Assembly (NCBI RefSeq): GCF_016811915.1
Contig: NZ_CP069127.1
Coordinates: 5,156,501-5,220,500 of the forward strand
DNA: 64,000 nt
From: Brevibacillus choshinensis
Lineage (GTDB): Bacteria; Bacillota; Bacilli; Brevibacillales; Brevibacillaceae
Reading direction: 5' to 3'
The notes beneath the pieces are model-generated. The model made no database searches, had not been told where the DNA came from, and saw nothing but the letters and a program-made list of their open reading frames with translations. The stretch's first letter is position 1, and each line of letters begins with the position of its first letter. Made by a program: the position numbers and the translations under genes. This document shows positions 53,293 through 60,967 of the stretch, one piece after another.

Positions 53293-53994
53293 TTACGGAT
53301 TATAAAACTCCCGGTTCAATCGAATGGCCAGCTGCTGCACGGCATCGGCATCCACTTCCTCCGGCAATGGGGACACCTCGTATGCCTTGGACATTTGGGC
53401 AAACAGCTCTTCTGCATAGGCGAGGAGATCGTCTATTCGCCACTCTCCCCGCTTGATGGCCATGAGCTCCTCTGCATTTGATCGGGCTACCAGCAGCTCT
53501 CCTGTCTCCAGCAGCTCTCGTCCCATTTGCAGGAGGCGAATGAGGTGATGAGCATCCTTCGCATCGTAGGCCTGCCCTGCACTCGCCAGCTTTCGCAGAT
53601 TTCGTATGGCATACCCGCCGTAGGAATGATAAAGCCGCTTGGACAGGAACAGCTCACGCCTCTCTCTCAGCTCTTCTCCGGCAGCCACGGCATATACGAC
53701 ATGCTTCGGCTCTACGTAGAGCATTTCCACGATGTTGGGGTTCCCATTCATCGCCAAGCGGATGTATTTGTTCAGCGCGTATACGACCAGATCCGGTTCA
53801 GTCAGGATCGTTTGCTCATATCTTTCCAGTCCAAATACCGCTTCCACCGGAGCAAAAGCGATACCACGCAGGTCGACATCACTGCTTGCTGTATTCGTTC
53901 CATAGCTGAGGCTCCCCGCGTAGACGAGATAACAGAGATGCCCTTTCAGCTCAGGTGCTTGTTCCCATACGGATTGCAGCTGTGACTGGTTCAT
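53293..53994 (-). CDS. Predicted nucleotidyltransferase (DNA polymerase beta superfamily)
   Basis: 233 residues from ATG 53994, overlapping the Nudix gene stop (ATGA). The nucleotidyltransferase motif AGSLSYGTNTASSDVDLRGIAF near 30 has the GS and DxD residues. The rest (YALNKYIRLAMNGNPNIVEMLYV, then GYAIRNLRKLASAG) matches the family annotated as predicted nucleotidyltransferase COG3541. The substrate is not known. It is the second gene of a two-gene operon with a Nudix hydrolase. Confidence 0.82.
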   Translation of the reverse strand: MNQSQLQSVWEQAPELKGHLCYLVYAGSLSYGTNTASSDVDLRGIAFAPVEAVFGLERYEQTILTEPDLVVYALNKYIRLAMNGNPNIVEMLYVEPKHVVYAVAAGEELRERRELFLSKRLYHSYGGYAIRNLRKLASAGQAYDAKDAHHLIRLLQMGRELLETGELLVARSNAEELMAIKRGEWRIDDLLAYAEELFAQMSKAYEVSPLPEEVDADAVQQLAIRLNREFYNP

Positions 53995-54458
53995 GGATTC
54001 TTCTTGTCCAGCATGTTCCCGATGTAGGCTGGCTTGTACTGGTCCCCTTCCAGCGCCGAGATGACCTGCTCTTGCCTGGAATTGGCGTACCGGGGGTCCG
54101 TCTTCCACTCCTTGAGAGGGACCCACCCTGCCCACTCGATGATTTCATCCTCGATTCCCCCCGGAATGGGAGTCTCGTCCTCGCCAATGAATTTGGCCAA
54201 CACCGCAATGCCGATCGTATGCTTTCCTTCTCCCGTACGGTTGATCCTCTCGTCCACCCAGAGCAGGCGATCCATTTCGACGAGCAATCCTGTTTCTTCC
54301 CATACTTCTCTCCTCACTGCATCCGGGATCCCCTCGAGATACTCGACATTGCCACCCGGCAAACAGTAGCCTATCTCTCCTCCCGACTTTTCCCGAATCA
54401 GCAGGATTTGCTCTTGATGGACGACTACCACGGTCACTCTTATTCGAACTGCTTTCAT
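53991..54458 (-). CDS. Nudix hydrolase
   Basis: 155 residues from ATG 54458 (GGGAG 9 bases upstream). The Nudix box GGNVEYLEGIPDAVRREVWEETGL, near residue 33, matches G-x5-E-x7-REUxEExGU completely. The protein hydrolyses a nucleoside diphosphate linked to X; the substrate is unknown. It is coupled to the downstream nucleotidyltransferase by a 4-base overlap. Confidence 0.9.
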   Translation of the reverse strand: MKAVRIRVTVVVVHQEQILLIREKSGGEIGYCLPGGNVEYLEGIPDAVRREVWEETGLLVEMDRLLWVDERINRTGEGKHTIGIAVLAKFIGEDETPIPGGIEDEIIEWAGWVPLKEWKTDPRYANSRQEQVISALEGDQYKPAYIGNMLDKKNP

Positions 54459-54474
54459 CCCGCTCGCTCCCTTC

Positions 54475-55014
54475 TCAAATGGCTGGAGTACGCATGAAGT
54501 CCAGGGAATCGACATCGGCACACGCAAATAATTCCTCCAGAGCATCCAATCCATGTCTTCGCGCAAACATCGCCTCTGACTCGGCAATGGCATGAAGCAT
54601 CATGAATGAAATGACCTCTGCACCGTTTGTAAAATAATCAAATCCATCCTCTTCATAATCAGCAGGCGTCACGATCACATGGTCCAGGCACGATGCCTCC
54701 TGGACCGGGCTCTCTAACGGAAAGACTTCTCCCGGCTGCAGACGGTAATGCAGCCTGTTCTCCCCGTTTCTCATGACTTGATCGGCCACATGCGCCAGCA
54801 AGGTAATCATGTCCCTTTCAAATTTGTAAGAGTACATGAGACATTCGCTCGCCCCTACCCGGTATAGCTCTAGCGTGACATACGTCCACCAGCCCCGCCT
54901 TTTGGTTGGTGGAAAGACGGCGATCAGTACGTCAGCCTCCTGTGATTGATACAATTCTGCATGGCAGCCAAATGCGCTGCTGCAATGATTCAGCAACTGT
55001 TTTACTACTATCAT
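54475..55014 (-). CDS. Suppressor-of-fused-like domain protein (tentative)
   Basis: 179 residues from ATG 55014 with GGGAG 6 bases upstream. The C-terminal third resembles the bacterial SUFU-like immunity/unknown family: TPADYEEDGFDYFTNGAEVISFMMLHAIAESEAMFARRHGLDALEELF. The N-terminal part (WWTYVTLELYRVG...YSYKFERDMI) also fits that fold. The function is unknown; related domains occur among contact-dependent immunity proteins, but no toxin is adjacent. It lies 17 bases upstream of the Nudix gene on the same strand and may be co-transcribed. Confidence 0.6.
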   Translation of the reverse strand: MIVVKQLLNHCSSAFGCHAELYQSQEADVLIAVFPPTKRRGWWTYVTLELYRVGASECLMYSYKFERDMITLLAHVADQVMRNGENRLHYRLQPGEVFPLESPVQEASCLDHVIVTPADYEEDGFDYFTNGAEVISFMMLHAIAESEAMFARRHGLDALEELFACADVDSLDFMRTPAI

Positions 55015-55078
55015 ATGTAGCTCCCTATCCTGCACCAGTACGAAATATCCATTATCTACAGTATAAGCGAAAAAGGGC

Positions 55079-55123
55079 AAAGAAAGGCACCTTCAGGCGG
55101 GCTCACCGCTCGAAAGTGCCTTT
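55079..55123 (-). terminator. Terminator of the marR-nitroreductase-monooxygenase operon
   Basis: AAAGGCAC (55083-55090) pairs with GTGCCTTT (55116-55123), with additional GGCGG/CCGC pairs inside; T-rich sequence follows on the minus strand. Confidence 0.8.
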
Positions 55124-55147
55124 CTTGCTCCGCAAACCATCCGCGCA

Positions 55148-55444
55148 TTACGGCTTCACAGGCTCTCCTGTGAATACTTCCAATTCCATTGCTGCCGAGA
55201 AAAAGGATGGGGCTTGCTTCACAAACGATTGGAAATGATCACTAGCATTGTGCGCCGCTACTGCGTCGGCGTCCTTCCACTTCTCTACCATGGTGTAGTG
55301 ATATTCCTGCTCCGTGCTCTTCAATAGGCTGTATCCCCTATTCCCTTCTTCCGCTCGGCTCGCAGCAACCAGGGACTTGACCGCTTCTAGGAAGGCCTCT
55401 TCCTGTACGGGAATTACTTGCAGATGGGCATGTATAATTAGCAT
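55148..55444 (-). CDS. Antibiotic biosynthesis monooxygenase (ABM) domain protein, putative quinol monooxygenase
   Basis: 98 residues, a single ABM ferredoxin-like domain: LIIHAHLQVIPVQEEAFLEAV at the start, then EEGNRGYSLLKSTEQEYHYTMVEKWKDADAVAAHNASDHFQSF, with the conserved EKW and HxxS/HFQ motifs of YgiN-type cofactor-less quinol monooxygenases. Together with the upstream nitroreductase and MarR regulator it suggests a quinone or aromatic-electrophile stress operon. GAGAGG precedes its ATG. Confidence 0.85.
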   Translation of the reverse strand: MLIIHAHLQVIPVQEEAFLEAVKSLVAASRAEEGNRGYSLLKSTEQEYHYTMVEKWKDADAVAAHNASDHFQSFVKQAPSFFSAAMELEVFTGEPVKP

Positions 55445-55473
55445 GTCTTCTACCTCTCTTCCACGGAATTGGA

Positions 55474-56115
55474 TTATTTCCAGGTTGTCACGGTCTCAAC
55501 TGGCAGACGATACGATGGGTATCCTTCCTTGGCTGCTTTCCCGATACTGATCAGCATGATCGGCTGATAGCGGGCCTTGTCCAAATCAAACGCTTCCGCT
55601 ATCTGATCCTTTTCATAGCCGCCGATGGGATTGGTGTCGTAGCCAAATGAACGGGCCACCAGCATCAGCTGCATGGATACGAGACCGGCATCGATAAAAT
55701 TGACATCCCGCAGGTCAGAAGCGGGCAAATTGGCGTAGTATGGCTTTACTGCCTTCAGCTGCATCTCCTTCACTTCCTGCGGCATGTATCCGAGCTCGAC
55801 AGCTTTTTCAAAGATCTCATCCATATACTCCGCATTGTTCATGTCAACGAATACGGCAATGACGGCCGAAGAAGTGAGTACCTGCGTCTTGTTGAAGCGT
55901 GCCAGCTCTGCAAGCTTTTCTTTCCCTTCCTGACTTTCGATGACCACAAAGCGCCAAGGCTGCATATTAACCGAAGATGGCGCGCGTGTGGCTCCCGCTA
56001 AAATTTCGGTCATTTCTTCACGGCTGATTTTCACTTCAGGATCATAAAGCTTGACGGATCGGCGACCCAATGTGATTTCACGAAAATCATTTGTTCTTTG
56101 CAATGTGCTCATCAT
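55474..56115 (-). CDS. Nitroreductase family FMN oxidoreductase
   Basis: 213 residues from ATG 56115. The N-terminal REITLGRRSVKLYDPEV holds the FMN phosphate-binding Arg-Arg-Ser, followed by GATRAPSSVNMQPWRFVVI (the SSxNxQPW motif) near 48 and YDTNPIGGYEKDQIAEAFDLD near 160. It is an NAD(P)H-dependent quinone/nitro reductase, similar to B. subtilis enzymes induced by quinones. It lies 29 bases downstream of the MarR gene in an operon that also includes the ABM monooxygenase. Confidence 0.88.
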   Translation of the reverse strand: MMSTLQRTNDFREITLGRRSVKLYDPEVKISREEMTEILAGATRAPSSVNMQPWRFVVIESQEGKEKLAELARFNKTQVLTSSAVIAVFVDMNNAEYMDEIFEKAVELGYMPQEVKEMQLKAVKPYYANLPASDLRDVNFIDAGLVSMQLMLVARSFGYDTNPIGGYEKDQIAEAFDLDKARYQPIMLISIGKAAKEGYPSYRLPVETVTTWK

Positions 56116-56144
56116 ATGAAAACAGACTCCTTTTTTATGAACGA

Positions 56145-56564
56145 TCAAATGTTGTTTTGCATCCGTTTGAGAAAGTCAGCCAGGACCTTCGTTTCTTCTT
56201 CGCGAAAGCCATCCAGAATCTGCTGGATAAAATGATGCTTCTCGCTTTTGTAGCCTTCAATCCGACGATGCCCTTCTTCCGACAGACGAACGAAGGTTTC
56301 CCGGTTATCGTTTGGATTTCTCTGCCGAGTTACCATGCCATCTGCTTCCAGCTGCTTCAGGTGGCGGGTGATGGCGGCACTGTCGATATGGATGTGCTTT
56401 TGCAGCTGGGACTGGTTGATCTCCGTGCACTCGCAAAGGATTTGCAAGATTGCGAGACGGGTGGAGCTGATTCCGGTACAGCGTTCGAACTTGGGACTGA
56501 TTTTATTGGTTAGCCCCATGAGCAGATTCAGAATCTGCTCCTCTTCAAATTCCTTGCTTGTCAT
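56145..56564 (-). CDS. MarR family transcriptional regulator
   Basis: 139 residues from ATG 56564, 9 bases after GGGAGG; the frame is open further upstream through the operator but has no start signal. The winged helix is at ~35-95 (LAILQILCECTEINQSQLQKHIHIDSAAITRHLKQLEADGMVTRQRNPNDNRE, with the DxR wing). Cys residues near 31, 44 and 46 could allow thiol-based sensing, as in quinone-responsive MarR proteins, but this is inference. It probably represses its own operon through the three palindromes at 56656-56699. Confidence 0.9.
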   Translation of the reverse strand: MTSKEFEEEQILNLLMGLTNKISPKFERCTGISSTRLAILQILCECTEINQSQLQKHIHIDSAAITRHLKQLEADGMVTRQRNPNDNRETFVRLSEEGHRRIEGYKSEKHHFIQQILDGFREEETKVLADFLKRMQNNI

Positions 56565-56655
56565 GAAAAATGCCTCCCGGGAGCACGACGAATAGAAACT
56601 AGGTCTTCTAGATCCACAGCAACGACAAGAAACAGTCAGCTGTGCGTCCTTTATG

Positions 56656-56699
56656 ATTGAGGCATCAATCTTTGATACCTCAATCATTGATGCCTCAAT
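56656..56699. promoter_or_regulatory. Three-palindrome operator array of the MarR operon
   Basis: Three 12-bp sites of the form TTGA-N4-TCAA start at 56657 (TTGAGGCATCAA), 56672 (TTGATACCTCAA) and 56687 (TTGATGCCTCAA), exactly 15 bp apart; the outer two extend to ATTGA-N4-TCAAT. The first site read by polymerase covers the expected transcription start. Confidence 0.78.
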
Positions 56700-56700
56700 T

Positions 56701-56729
56701 AATATAACAGCTTTTTTCGTTGTTTGCAA
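56701..56729 (-). promoter_or_regulatory. Sigma-A promoter of the MarR operon
   Basis: On the minus strand TTGCAA (56724-56729), 17-base spacer, TATATT (56701-56706); the operator array begins 2 bases further downstream. Confidence 0.7.
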
Positions 56730-56781
56730 CTCTCGAGTGTTGGCTGCCCCAACTAGAAAGGCCCCTGTCTCCCTCCCACAT

Positions 56782-56839
56782 AAAAAAACGTGCCCGCGCA
56801 ACTGGATCACGACAGGCGTGACAGTCACTACGGACACGT
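56782..56839 (-). terminator. Terminator-like hairpin in the 495-base gap between marR and the prophage
   Basis: ACGTG(c)CCG (56788-56796) pairs with CGG(a)CACGT (56831-56839), and the minus-strand transcript continues into seven U. It could end transcription coming from the XRE gene ~220 bases away. Between 56840 and 56990 I see nothing else that I can support. Confidence 0.5.
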
Positions 56840-56991
56840 GTTGGTGTTTGCTTTTTTATCCGATAGAGCCTTCCATCTCGAACTTGATCAATTTTCGATT
56901 TCATGCCGTTTCACTATATTCAAGAATCGTTGATTTTATTCGGTTTTTAAAATAACCCGTTTCATTTCCCTTCGCAGATTATCAATTTGAT

Positions 56992-57045
56992 GGGGGCAAT
57001 TGGGGGGCAACAGGGGGCACTATCCGAGATCCGGGGGTGCCCCCC
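56992..57045. repeat. G-rich direct repeats at the chromosome-prophage boundary
   Basis: GGGGGCA-type units start at 56992, 57002 and 57013, about one helical turn apart, and a further G run (57033-57037) leads into CCCCCC (57040-57045). GGGGGCAC (57013-57020) is also the inverted complement of GTGCCCCC (57037-57044). The tract could be part of the attachment region (arm sites) and has G-quadruplex potential. The att core itself cannot be set without the other prophage end. Confidence 0.5.
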
Positions 57046-57059
57046 TTCTCTTATGCAGA

Positions 57060-57284
57060 TCACATCGGCCAAAAGTCTTCCTGCTTCAATGTTCTATCTT
57101 TCTTCCGCAGCGCCTGGATGATTCTCTGCATCGTAGTCCCGGACGGAAGAGGCTTGTCTTTTGAAGCAAGCTGACTGATGGTCTTTTTATTCAGCTTTGT
57201 CTCATCGACGAGCCATTGCTGGGGGATCTCCTTGTCATCCAAGTATTTTCCCAATCGGCTCCTTTGTTTACCGAGTCCGAACAT
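57060..57284 (-). CDS. XRE-type helix-turn-helix protein
   Basis: 74 residues. A compact helix-turn-helix covers RSRLGKYLDDKEIPQQWLVDETKLNKKTISQLASKD, with the Cro/CI-like pattern (Q-W-L-V-x-E-T-x-L-x-K-x-T-I-S). The C-terminus is short and basic. It could be a phage repressor/Cro or a small transposon-type regulator; it is divergent from the FtsK-like gene and probably controls it. RBS: GAGGTGAT before the ATG. Confidence 0.78.
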   Translation of the reverse strand: MFGLGKQRSRLGKYLDDKEIPQQWLVDETKLNKKTISQLASKDKPLPSGTTMQRIIQALRKKDRTLKQEDFWPM

Positions 57285-57548
57285 TCAGATCACCTCAGTA
57301 ACATAATGGGCAGACTTGAGAAAACATAAACTCGTCTGTGGAGAAAAAAGTGTAATTTTGGACAACCAGTCTCTCGTAGCCATTAGTACACCAGTAACCT
57401 CACCAGCGGCTGACGCACAAACCAACATAACCCTACCGTAATAAACAAGCCAAGAAACCGCAAGGCGTTGCCAAACAATAAACCTGTTAAGAGCGAAGCG
57501 AAGGAGCAGAGCGAGGCGCTGAGCTCGGGCCCAAGGAGGCGGAATTGT

Positions 57549-58991
57549 ATGAACGTTTTGGAGAGTGTTACGACTGCCCTGGATGATTTCCTGCAGGACA
57601 TTTTCCGTGAAATCGTGATCGAGTTGTTTGGGGGCACTATGTTTGGAGGGCTGCCAAGCGTTCGCCTGGCTGACGGGTTGTATTTTCTGGCCAAAGGGTT
57701 CACCACTGCCTGCGTGCTTACCTATTGCGCGTTGAAAGTCCCGGGATGGGTAAACGATCGAATCAAAGTAAAGGAGCGACTTGTCCGGGGGTTTATTGCT
57801 GCAGGGATCTACATGGAGAAACAGCGCCGCGACTTGGGCGACGGCAAGATCAAATCATACCGGATATTCCCGACCATCGAGCGTGTCTCCGTCGCGGGCA
57901 GCTGCACAACTGTGAATCTGCATCTGCCGATAGGTATGGATCCCTCGGTGATCGAGAGCCGTGCCTGGGTGTTCCAGCAGCTATTTGGGCCGACTGCCCA
58001 ATTGGTCAATGACAAGGCAGGAAGATTCCGGCTGCAGATCCCCAAAGAGCTGCCAACCAAGGTGGCGTATAACTTGGAGATCGCCCGCGCAGCTATGAAG
58101 AAAACAGAAGGCTTTGCCCTTTACATCGGGGAGGCATACAACGGTAGCGTGGCCGTCGACCTCAAACAAATGCCGCATGTCGGACTGGTCGGCGTCACCG
58201 GCTGGGGCAAGTCGACGGCCCTGCGTGTAATCCTGAACACCTGGCTGCAGGTATATGGTCCGGATCGGCTCCGGCTGTTTCTGGGAGATCTCAAAATGAC
58301 GGAGTTTGGTCTTTATCGAAATGTACCGCATGTGGAGGGAAATATCGCAGTGAGACGATCGGAAGTAGTCGCAATGCTGGCAGAAGTTCTCGACGTTTTA
58401 CGATATCGTCAGGAACGGTTTCATGATGTTGACGCGACGGATCTGGACGAATACGAGGAGTTGACCGGTGAGCGCCTGCCGAACGTAGTGGTATGTATCG
58501 ATGAAGTGGCCAGCCTTGAGGGAGAAACTGCAGCTCACGACGTTCTGGAGGAGATCGGCCAGCTGGGTAGAAGCTTTGGCGTCTTCCTGGTGCTCTCACA
58601 GCAACGGGTTGACAGGGAAGTGATGGACGGCAAGCTCAAAAACAACCTAAACGTGCGGATCGCCTATCGGATGAGCGACGACCTGAACAGCCGAATGCTC
58701 CTGGGGAAGCCAGACGCTGCAGACCTCCAGGTGAAAGGCAGGTGCTTTGTCAAAGATGCCACGCATATGCGAGAAGTGCAAACTCCCTGGCTTGCACCAA
58801 AGGAAGCCAGGGCACAGATCGTAGAAATAAAAAAGCGCTTTGCCGGGGTCAAGAAGATACCACTGATCCCTCCGATCAACCCCGACATTCCGCAGTCGGT
58901 TGAGCTGGACCAACAAGAAAGTAACGAGCTGCGGGAGCTTCTGCAAGCCCTAATGGATCAGGAGGTGCAATCCCATGCGAGCACGCGATAG
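57549..58991 (+). CDS. FtsK/SpoIIIE domain DNA-translocase-like ATPase
   Basis: 480 residues from ATG 57549 (AAGGAGG 9 bases upstream). One hydrophobic segment near 45-65 (GFTTACVLTYCALKVPGWV) is followed by an FtsK-type ATPase domain: Walker A GVTGWGKSTAL near 215, Walker B VVVCIDEVASLEGE near 315, and FGVFLVLSQQRVDREVMDG near 345, the FtsK sensor region. Length and form resemble the ConQ/YdcQ coupling proteins of integrative elements and the FtsK-like proteins in Bacillus prophages. It overlaps the replication-relaxation gene by 17 bases. The upstream 264 bases (57285-57548) hold short GCGAAGCG/GAGCGAGGCG repeats but no gene. Confidence 0.88.
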   Translation: MNVLESVTTALDDFLQDIFREIVIELFGGTMFGGLPSVRLADGLYFLAKGFTTACVLTYCALKVPGWVNDRIKVKERLVRGFIAAGIYMEKQRRDLGDGKIKSYRIFPTIERVSVAGSCTTVNLHLPIGMDPSVIESRAWVFQQLFGPTAQLVNDKAGRFRLQIPKELPTKVAYNLEIARAAMKKTEGFALYIGEAYNGSVAVDLKQMPHVGLVGVTGWGKSTALRVILNTWLQVYGPDRLRLFLGDLKMTEFGLYRNVPHVEGNIAVRRSEVVAMLAEVLDVLRYRQERFHDVDATDLDEYEELTGERLPNVVVCIDEVASLEGETAAHDVLEEIGQLGRSFGVFLVLSQQRVDREVMDGKLKNNLNVRIAYRMSDDLNSRMLLGKPDAADLQVKGRCFVKDATHMREVQTPWLAPKEARAQIVEIKKRFAGVKKIPLIPPINPDIPQSVELDQQESNELRELLQALMDQEVQSHASTR

Positions 58992-59568
58992 GGCTATTCT
59001 GAAAGACCTCGATCGTTTTCGTTGCTTATCTCGGGACGACATTATCAGGCTCCATTTCGGCGGGATCCGGGATGGCGTGAACGCGGCCAACCGGGTGCTG
59101 CGTCGTCTGCGCGATCGCGGAGAGGTCGAGCTTATTACCAGCCAGGCACCGTACGTGTATGCCGTGAAGCCCTCCCCGATCAAGCGTGATTCTCAAAAGA
59201 TCCCACACTATTTGGAGATTGCTGCCGTGTACCATCAAATGGCGCAGCTGCGTGCGCCGGATATTTTCGTTCCGGAGCCAAAGTACGGTAAGGGGCTGCC
59301 TGAACCTGATATTTTTGCTCTCTGGGGTAAGCCGTTATATATTGAAGTGCAGCGAAACCAGTTTACGCCAGGAGTGTGGCATGACAAATTTGCGAAGTAC
59401 CGCACGCTTTTCCACCGCGGTGAAGTAGCCCGCGAACCTTGGCAGAACAAAAACGCACCTGTTTTTCCCTGGCTGATTATCTTGACCGAGAATCGGATCC
59501 CAGTGCCAGAATGTCTGCCGTTTCGGGTTTTTCAAGTGCGGAACATCAATGAGCTAATTAAAAACTGA
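58975..59568 (+). CDS. Replication-relaxation family protein (winged helix plus nuclease-like domain)
   Basis: 197 residues. The N-terminal winged helix (ILKDLDRFRCLSRDDIIRLHFGG...NRVLRRLRDRGEVELI) precedes a segment with the pattern EPDIFALWGKPLYIEVQRN near 120. That pattern is like a PD-(D/E)xK nuclease core but with Gln in place of Lys. This matches the Replic_Relax family found on Gram-positive plasmids and prophages, where it is associated with replication control. It overlaps the FtsK-like gene by 17 bases, so the two act together. A possible nuclease role is inference. Confidence 0.82.
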   Translation: MRARDRAILKDLDRFRCLSRDDIIRLHFGGIRDGVNAANRVLRRLRDRGEVELITSQAPYVYAVKPSPIKRDSQKIPHYLEIAAVYHQMAQLRAPDIFVPEPKYGKGLPEPDIFALWGKPLYIEVQRNQFTPGVWHDKFAKYRTLFHRGEVAREPWQNKNAPVFPWLIILTENRIPVPECLPFRVFQVRNINELIKN

Positions 59569-59615
59569 TAAGATTAACGCTACAATAATCCCTTCACTGT
59601 TTGAGAACTACGAAA

Positions 59616-59642
59616 TAAAAAAGTCGCCTGATGAAGGCGACT
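59616..59642 (-). terminator. Terminator of the dCTP deaminase operon
   Basis: AGTCGCCT (59622-59629) pairs perfectly with AGGCGACT (59635-59642); the minus strand then has TTTTTTATTT. Confidence 0.87.
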
Positions 59643-59645
59643 GTT

Positions 59646-60095
59646 CTACTTTTCTTTTCCTTTCCACCACAGCAATCCCAACAAAATCGCCAACACCACT
59701 AGTATGCCTGTCATGATCCAATCTTTTTGGGTTATTGCGTAAGTTAGGCCAGCGAGTAAGAATGGAAGGATTACTACTTCACGAAATTTATCAACGAAGA
59801 GGTTGGTCTTCTTCTTCTGAGGTTCTTCACTAATAGAAGCAGCAATAGCGTCTACCGTTGGCGTGCCCTTCATAAACTCCATCGTTTCCTCGAAAGCACT
59901 TTCAACCATTTTGTCGATCAGAGCTGTTTCCTTCTCAAGAAAAGCAATAAAAGTATCAATAACTTCTTTGCTTGGTTCCTTCTTGTGTTTCTCTCGATAT
60001 AACTGCTTTAGCGAATCGATAAGGTAAGCTATGTACTGCTGGCGGGTGATTTGAAACAACTGAAGGCTTTTTATATCTCTTTGGTTAGCAGCCAT
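59646..60095 (-). CDS. Membrane protein of unknown function paired with dCTP deaminase
   Basis: 149 residues. Residues ~1-100 are helical and charged (ITRQQYIAYLIDSLKQLYREKHKKEPSKEVIDTFIAFLEKETALIDKM), then two adjacent C-terminal hydrophobic helices (VVILPFLLAGLTYAI and WIMTGILVVLAILLGLLWW) end in KGKEK. I do not recognise it. It follows the dCTP deaminase gene by 11 bases on the same strand and shares its terminator, so they form a two-gene operon. Confidence 0.7.
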   Translation of the reverse strand: MAANQRDIKSLQLFQITRQQYIAYLIDSLKQLYREKHKKEPSKEVIDTFIAFLEKETALIDKMVESAFEETMEFMKGTPTVDAIAASISEEPQKKKTNLFVDKFREVVILPFLLAGLTYAITQKDWIMTGILVVLAILLGLLWWKGKEK

Positions 60096-60106
60096 TTATT
60101 TGAGAC

Positions 60107-60790
60107 CTACAGTTGTACTTCTTTTTGAAACAGATCAAGAATTTTTGCGGTTTTCCCCTGGAGATTTGCAAATAGTGACTTTTGGAATAACAAGATGTGA
60201 TCCTCAGTCACGCTCTCAATCCCATTCTCCCGCAAAAATTCGTTTATTTCCTTATCAAGATGGATCTTAGATGTCACTACACCCGTTTCGCCAACATACT
60301 TTGCTTCTTCTCGCACATTGTAAGGCTTTTCGACGCCATTTACTTCAGTCAAGACTAACTGGCAAACGCGTAATCCAGCAATTATCTGGATAGGATGTGA
60401 AGAGAAATTGCTTATTACCAATGGCAGGTTCCCTTCATAGCCTGGATTTGCAAAAGAAGACATCGCCACATCCAGGCCGAGTCTAGCCAAACTGCTACGA
60501 TTATGTATGTTACCTGCTAGCGTAGAAGGCAATTTAACGTATTCACGAGTATACCCTTGAATTGTTTCACGCGGTTTCAGATAAAAGGGCTTCTTGAATA
60601 GATCAATCTCTTCATAATTATCTGAATTATCAACCATAGGATTAGAAGCGATGTTCTTGGTTGCTTTTTTAATGACATGTCCTAGGGTCAAATCAATTGA
60701 TGCAGGGCCGACGTTTTTATCGTCAAACGGCTCAATATGCAGTAAGCCGCTCTCTACATATTGGGCTATTTTTGTATCCCCAAGTATCAT
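60107..60790 (-). CDS. dCTP deaminase family protein
   Basis: 227 residues. dCTP deaminase/dUTPase motifs: NVGPASIDLTLG near 26, NIHNRSSLARLGLDV near 95 (the Ser/Arg of the active site) and SSFANPGYEGNLPLVISN near 108, then QIIAGLRVCQLVL. The enzyme deaminates dCTP to dUTP and would alter pyrimidine pools in the host or phage. The C-terminal ~50 residues extend beyond the core. It is the first gene of a two-gene operon at the prophage edge. Confidence 0.87.
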   Translation of the reverse strand: MILGDTKIAQYVESGLLHIEPFDDKNVGPASIDLTLGHVIKKATKNIASNPMVDNSDNYEEIDLFKKPFYLKPRETIQGYTREYVKLPSTLAGNIHNRSSLARLGLDVAMSSFANPGYEGNLPLVISNFSSHPIQIIAGLRVCQLVLTEVNGVEKPYNVREEAKYVGETGVVTSKIHLDKEINEFLRENGIESVTEDHILLFQKSLFANLQGKTAKILDLFQKEVQL

Positions 60791-60825
60791 AGTGATCTTC
60801 CCATCTATTAAATTTCGATACCCTC

Positions 60826-60854
60826 AATATATCGGTTCTCTAACTACCTGTCTA
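60826..60854 (-). promoter_or_regulatory. Sigma-A promoter of the dCTP deaminase operon
   Basis: On the minus strand TAGACA (60849-60854), 17-base spacer, TATATT (60826-60831), 36 bases before the start codon. The operon thus has a host-type promoter independent of the lytic genes. Confidence 0.65.
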
Positions 60855-60916
60855 TATTTTTCCATTCGCATGGGTCATCTGTCATAATTTGTTCGTAATT
60901 CGTTCGTCCCAAATCA

Positions 60917-60949
60917 ACAAAAAACTCCACAGTAGTTAAACTGCGGAGT
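60917..60949 (-). terminator. Terminator of the WYL-wHTH-YolD operon
   Basis: ACTCCACAG (60924-60932) pairs with CTGCGGAGT (60941-60949) with one mismatch; seven T follow on the minus strand. Confidence 0.85.
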
Positions 60950-60967
60950 AGCTTTAAATAAGCATTT

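Noticed and set aside
57060-57284. XRE gene as part of a toxin-antitoxin pair
   Set aside because: No small partner gene lies beside it; the next gene is a divergent FtsK-like ATPase.
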